Assembly: GCA_964391025.1 (NCBI GenBank)
Contig: CAYMKJ010000139.1
Span: 1-18,302 of the forward strand
DNA length: 18,302 nucleotides
Source: SHZI01 sp964391025
GTDB lineage: Bacteria > Pseudomonadota > Gammaproteobacteria > Steroidobacterales > GCA-2729495
Reading direction: 5' to 3'
The notes below the pieces were generated by a model that was given only the letters and a program-made list of their open reading frames with translations, did no database searches and was not told where the DNA came from. Below are positions 14,973 to 18,302 of the stretch, piece by piece (position 1 is the first letter of the stretch; each line of letters opens with the position of its first letter). The position numbers were made by a program, and so were the translations under genes.

Positions 14973-15947
14973 CTAGATGTCGATGCGGATCACGCGCCGG
15001 ATCCAGTAGATGCCGACGACGGCCATCACGAAGCCAAATGCAACCAGCTTGCGACCGATCGGTTCTTCCAGCAGCACGGGGAGGTAGTCGGGAGTGGTCA
15101 CGGAGATGATGATGAACAGCGCGAACGGGATCAGGGCAAGAATCCACGCCGACAGCCGGCCCTCAGCCGACAGCGTCTTGACCTTGCGCTGGAAGCGGAA
15201 CCGGGACCGGATGACGCTGCTGATCTGCCCGAGGATCTCGGCCAGGTTGCCGCCGGTTTCCTTCTGCACGAGAACGGAGGTCACGAGCGCCATCACGGTA
15301 ACGCTCGGCATGCGCTGGAGCAGGCCGAGCATGGCCCGGCGCAGGTCGCTGCCATAGTTGATGTCGGCGTAGGTCAGTTCGAACTCCCGCGCGACAGGCT
15401 GGTCCATGTCTTCGGACACCAGCTTGAGCGCCGCGCTGAACGGGTGGCCAGCCCGGAGCGCCCGTTTCATCGCATCGATCGCGTCGGGCAACTGCTCCTC
15501 GAACTTTTCGATGCGCTGCCTGCGATCCTTCAGGAGCTTTACGAACGGGAACGCCAGCCCGGCGGCGGCGCAGGCGAGGGCCACCCACAACGACCGGGCG
15601 AAGATAAAGCCGGCAGCCCCGCCCGCGGCGCTCAGCCCCAGCGAGATCAGGATCACCCGGTATGCGGGTATCGTCTGCCCGGCCTGGTCGATAAGGTGGG
15701 CCAGTGACGCCATGCCGGGGAGCGACTCCAGCCAACGCTCGTTCGGCGAGAGTTGGCGCATGTACTTGTCGCGCAGCAACGAGGCAATCGATCCCTCGCT
15801 CGAGGCGGCGTCGAGTTGCCCGAGCCGCTGGCTGAGAAGCTTGCGGGTTTTGCTGCTCTCGCTGAACACGGGAACGGTGAGTCCCTGCGACAGCAGGAAC
15901 ACGCAGATAAACACCATCGCGAGAAATAGCATCAAGCCGTCAGACAT
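14973..15947 (-). CDS. tadB: TadB, inner-membrane platform protein of the Tad pilus system
   Basis: A 324-residue T2SSF-domain protein. It has one N-terminal membrane segment (residues 4-22), a pair around 95-140 and two at the C-terminus (about 265-320). The conserved cytoplasmic part contains FEEQLPDAIDAMKRALRAGHPFSAALKLV and then MALVTSVLVQKETGGNLAEILGQISSVIRSRFRFQRKVKTLSAEGRLSAWIL, which is characteristic of TadB. It partners TadC in the inner-membrane platform. AAAGGAAA precedes ATG 15947 by about 8 bases. The gap to the tadA stop is 18 bases, and to tadC 9 bases, so these are one transcript. Confidence 0.93.
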   Translation of the reverse strand: MSDGLMLFLAMVFICVFLLSQGLTVPVFSESSKTRKLLSQRLGQLDAASSEGSIASLLRDKYMRQLSPNERWLESLPGMASLAHLIDQAGQTIPAYRVILISLGLSAAGGAAGFIFARSLWVALACAAAGLAFPFVKLLKDRRQRIEKFEEQLPDAIDAMKRALRAGHPFSAALKLVSEDMDQPVAREFELTYADINYGSDLRRAMLGLLQRMPSVTVMALVTSVLVQKETGGNLAEILGQISSVIRSRFRFQRKVKTLSAEGRLSAWILALIPFALFIIISVTTPDYLPVLLEEPIGRKLVAFGFVMAVVGIYWIRRVIRIDI

Positions 15948-15965
15948 GGCCGGTTTCCTTTGCGA

Positions 15966-17348
15966 TTACAGGCTGAAGAGCTCGACGGGCAGTTCAAACC
16001 CCTTGCGGGTGACCTGCTTGTGAAAGCCCGGGATGATACCGGTCGCCTTGAGGGCGCCGATGACATTGCCTTCCTTGTCGATGCCCTTGCGTTCAAACCT
16101 GAACAGTTCAGACATGGTGATGATGTCACCCTCCATGCCGTTAATTTCCGACACGCTTACCAGACGCCGCTTGCCATCTTCCTGGCGTTCCACTTGCAGC
16201 ACCAGGTGAATGGCCGATGCGATCTGCGCGCGCAGGCCCTTGGTCGGGAACTGGATGCCTGTCATCGACACCATGTTCTCGATGCGGGACAACGCGTCGC
16301 GGGCGGAGTTGGCATGGATCGTCGTCAGCGAACCGTCGTGGCCGGTATTCATGGCCTGCAACATGTCCAGAGCCTCAGCGCCGCGGACCTCGCCGACAAT
16401 GATCCGGTCCGGCCGCATGCGCAGACTGTTGCGGACCAGGTCCCGCGCCATGACCTCGCCACGTCCCTCGATGTTTGGAGGACGGGTTTCCAGGCGAACC
16501 ACGTGTGCCTGCTGCAACTGCAGTTCGGCTGAGTCTTCAATGGTGACAATGCGCTCGGTCTCCGGTATGAATCCCGAGAGGATGTTCAGCGTCGTGGTTT
16601 TGCCTGCTCCCGTGCCGCCAGATACCAGGATGTTCAAGCCTGCCTTGACCGCGGTCCGCAGGACCCGGGCGACCGGTTCTGTGAGAGTGCCGAGCTTGAT
16701 GAGGTCATCAACCGACAGCAGTTCAACCGCGAATCGGCGGATCGATAGCATGGGACCATCGATCGCCAGGGGCGGGATGATCGCGTTGACGCGCGAGCCG
16801 TCCTTGAGGCGCGCGTCGACCATGGGAGACGACTCATCGATTCGCCGGCCAACCGCGGTAACGATGCGGTCGATGATATTCATCAGGTGCAGGTCGTTGT
16901 GGAACTGCACATCGGTGAGCTCGAGCTTGCCGCGCCGCTCGACGTAAACGGACTTTGGACCGTTCACGAGCACGTCGGACACGGTCGAATCCGCGAGGAG
17001 GGGTTCCAGCGGGCCGAGGCCCATCACCTCGTCCTCGATGGTCCGGATCACCAGCTGGCGCTGCTCCAGACTAAGGGTTACGGACTCCTCGTTCATGAGC
17101 CGCATGGCGATCTCGCGGATCTGGATCCGGGCTGCGTCCTCGGGCAGCGTGCCGATCAGGGAGAGGTCCATGGTTTCCAGCAGGCGCTGGTAGATCTTCA
17201 TCTTCCAGGCTGTTTCCTGCGGTGTCAGGGAGCGCGTCTCGGCCCCGTTCTTGCCGGCACCCTGGGCCCGCTGCAGGAATCCCTGGCCCTGTGAGCCGCC
17301 GTCGCCGAAACCGAGCTTGCTGGTAAGGCGGTTTATTGCAGTGGCCAT
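15966..17348 (-). CDS. tadA: TadA/CpaF-type secretion ATPase
   Basis: A 460-residue hexameric ATPase that powers Tad pilus assembly at the cytoplasmic face. An N-terminal domain (about 40-230) has LLADSTVSDVLVNGPKSVYVERRGKLE. The motor domain follows with Walker A GGTGAGKT (244-251), the Asp box TIEDSAELQL (269-278), Walker B RIIVGEVRG (315-323) and the His box GSLTTIHANSARDALSR (339-355). All catalytic residues are present and the length is normal for CpaF. The first 40 residues are a Gly/Gln-rich flexible tail. GAGG lies 8 bases before ATG 17348, inside the end of the tadZ reading frame region, and the gap to the tadZ stop is only 4 bases. Confidence 0.96.
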   Translation of the reverse strand: MATAINRLTSKLGFGDGGSQGQGFLQRAQGAGKNGAETRSLTPQETAWKMKIYQRLLETMDLSLIGTLPEDAARIQIREIAMRLMNEESVTLSLEQRQLVIRTIEDEVMGLGPLEPLLADSTVSDVLVNGPKSVYVERRGKLELTDVQFHNDLHLMNIIDRIVTAVGRRIDESSPMVDARLKDGSRVNAIIPPLAIDGPMLSIRRFAVELLSVDDLIKLGTLTEPVARVLRTAVKAGLNILVSGGTGAGKTTTLNILSGFIPETERIVTIEDSAELQLQQAHVVRLETRPPNIEGRGEVMARDLVRNSLRMRPDRIIVGEVRGAEALDMLQAMNTGHDGSLTTIHANSARDALSRIENMVSMTGIQFPTKGLRAQIASAIHLVLQVERQEDGKRRLVSVSEINGMEGDIITMSELFRFERKGIDKEGNVIGALKATGIIPGFHKQVTRKGFELPVELFSL

Positions 17349-17352
17349 CTAT

Positions 17353-18302
17353 TCATCCTCTGGTCAGATTGGCAAACACGCGCGAAAGTGCGCCGCGAGG
17401 CACGGCGTCACCGTTGCCACCTCCACCGAGGCGCGTCTCTATCTGCATCAGCGCCTTCGTGACGGGGGAGCTGCGGCGGTGATCCAGCATCGGTACGCCC
17501 ACGTTGATGCTCTCGGACACGTCGCGGTATTGGTTCGGCACCAGCATGAGCTCCCGGTCCTCACAGGCGAGAGCTCGCCGGATATCCGTCAGTTCCACCT
17601 GGAAACTCTTGTCATAGCGGTTGACCACGATATCGAGCTTGTCCCGGGGCAGGCCCAATTGCCGCACCAGGATATTGTGCAGGCGCATGGCGTCGCGCAG
17701 GTTGCCGATTTCCTGTTGCATCACCAGCAGGACGCGATCGGCCCGCTCGTAGACGGCTGCCGCGACGTCGTCGATCTGGCGCGGCAGGTCGACAATGACC
17801 CGGTCATAGTTCTGCTGGACGGTGTCCAGCAAGTGCGAGAAGCGCTCAATGGGTATATCCCGCGTCAGCACCATCTCGTCTTCGAGGACGCCAATCATCG
17901 ACAATCCGCTCTTGTGCCTGGCCATGTACGCACCAAGCGCAACGCCGTCCAGTTGATCGGCCATATCCAGCGCCTGCAGAAGGCCATGCTCGGGCTTGAG
18001 GTCCAGGTACTGGGCCAGCGACGAGAATTGCAGGTCCAGATCCAGCACGGCGACGCGCGCGTCGGAATTCACGGCCGTGATGTGGGCCAGATTGACTGCA
18101 ATAAAGGAGGCGCCGGAGCCGCCCTTGGCGCTGACCACCGCGACGAGCGCGCTCGTGCGCGGGGGCCGTCGGTCACTGATCTCCTTCCGGATGCGGTCCA
18201 GGGATGTCAGCAGGTCCGCGGCGGTGACCGGCTCTTCCAGATAGTCACGGGCACCGCTCTGCATGGCGAGCCGCATGCACGCAGTTTGCCCGGCGGGGCC
18301 GA
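17353..18302 (-). CDS. tadZ: TadZ/CpaE-like localization ATPase (5' end cut by window)
   Basis: The frame is open to the right edge, so about 315 C-terminal residues are visible. The first visible part, GQTACMRLAMQSGARDYLEEPVTAADLL, is the end of an atypical receiver domain, as in CpaE/TadZ. A ParA/MinD-like ATPase domain follows with VVSAKGGSGASFIAVNLAH (codons near 18147-18091), VAVLDLDLQFSSLAQYLDL and RVIVDLPRQIDD. The Walker A lysine next to the serine is alanine here (KGGSGAS instead of KGGxGK[ST]), while the signature first lysine is kept. Such departures are known in the TadZ family. TadZ is a polar localization factor that places the Tad machine in the cell. It is the first visible gene of tadZ-A-B-C-D; pilin and secretin genes would lie further right. 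Confidence 0.92.
   Translation of the reverse strand, partial: GPAGQTACMRLAMQSGARDYLEEPVTAADLLTSLDRIRKEISDRRPPRTSALVAVVSAKGGSGASFIAVNLAHITAVNSDARVAVLDLDLQFSSLAQYLDLKPEHGLLQALDMADQLDGVALGAYMARHKSGLSMIGVLEDEMVLTRDIPIERFSHLLDTVQQNYDRVIVDLPRQIDDVAAAVYERADRVLLVMQQEIGNLRDAMRLHNILVRQLGLPRDKLDIVVNRYDKSFQVELTDIRRALACEDRELMLVPNQYRDVSESINVGVPMLDHRRSSPVTKALMQIETRLGGGGNGDAVPRGALSRVFANLTRG

Overview
This is an 18.3 kb, GC-rich chromosomal stretch (roughly 60% GC by eye) from a Gram-negative bacterium, because it encodes a TonB-dependent outer-membrane receptor, a lipoprotein and a Tad (Flp) pilus export machine. A gammaproteobacterium is my best guess, from the ZnuD-like receptor paired with a small Cys/His-rich protein, but no rRNA or other marker gene is present to settle it. 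I see no rRNA, tRNA, CRISPR array or intact insertion sequence.

Layout from left to right. (a) 1-424: the end of a probable MazE-type antitoxin overlapping a MazF/PemK toxin. (b) 452-4456: a metal-uptake-like block. A metaxin/Fax-type GST and a small ZIP-like permease are read rightward. They converge on a leftward pair, a small membrane protein with a His/Cys motif followed by a ZnuD-like TonB-dependent receptor. (c) 4659-6091: a leftward AbiE-type toxin-antitoxin pair with the toxin gene first, behind a perfect 16-bp inverted repeat that overlaps a TTGACA promoter. (d) 6348-10183: a divergent pair, an APC-superfamily amino acid permease (leftward) and acetoacetate-CoA ligase (rightward). 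(e) 10371-11833: a DUF4382 lipoprotein convergent with a small secreted protein of unknown function. (f) 11834-12874: a 348-bp regulatory region with a strong orphan bidirectional terminator, two TGTG-N10-CACA palindromes and a duplicated ribosome-binding-site/start unit, leading into a Crp/Fnr-family regulator. (g) 12913-18302: a leftward tadZ-tadA-tadB-tadC-tadD run, with tadZ cut by the window edge.

How the parts may work together. The receptor, the His/Cys protein and the ZIP-like permease could form one route for zinc or another divalent metal from outer membrane to cytoplasm; this is inference from families and adjacency. The Tad genes make the motor, platform and pilotin-like parts of a type IVc pilus secretion system; pilin genes are not in the window. 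The Crp-like regulator ends tail-to-tail with tadD and could act on either neighbour, but nothing here proves it.

The most unusual signals are at small scale: the 24-bp tandem duplication that creates a 9-codon leader peptide whose stop overlaps the Crp-like start codon; the orphan terminator between two divergent genes; and the reversed AbiE gene order behind a near-ideal operator. I found no convincing wholly new multi-gene system.
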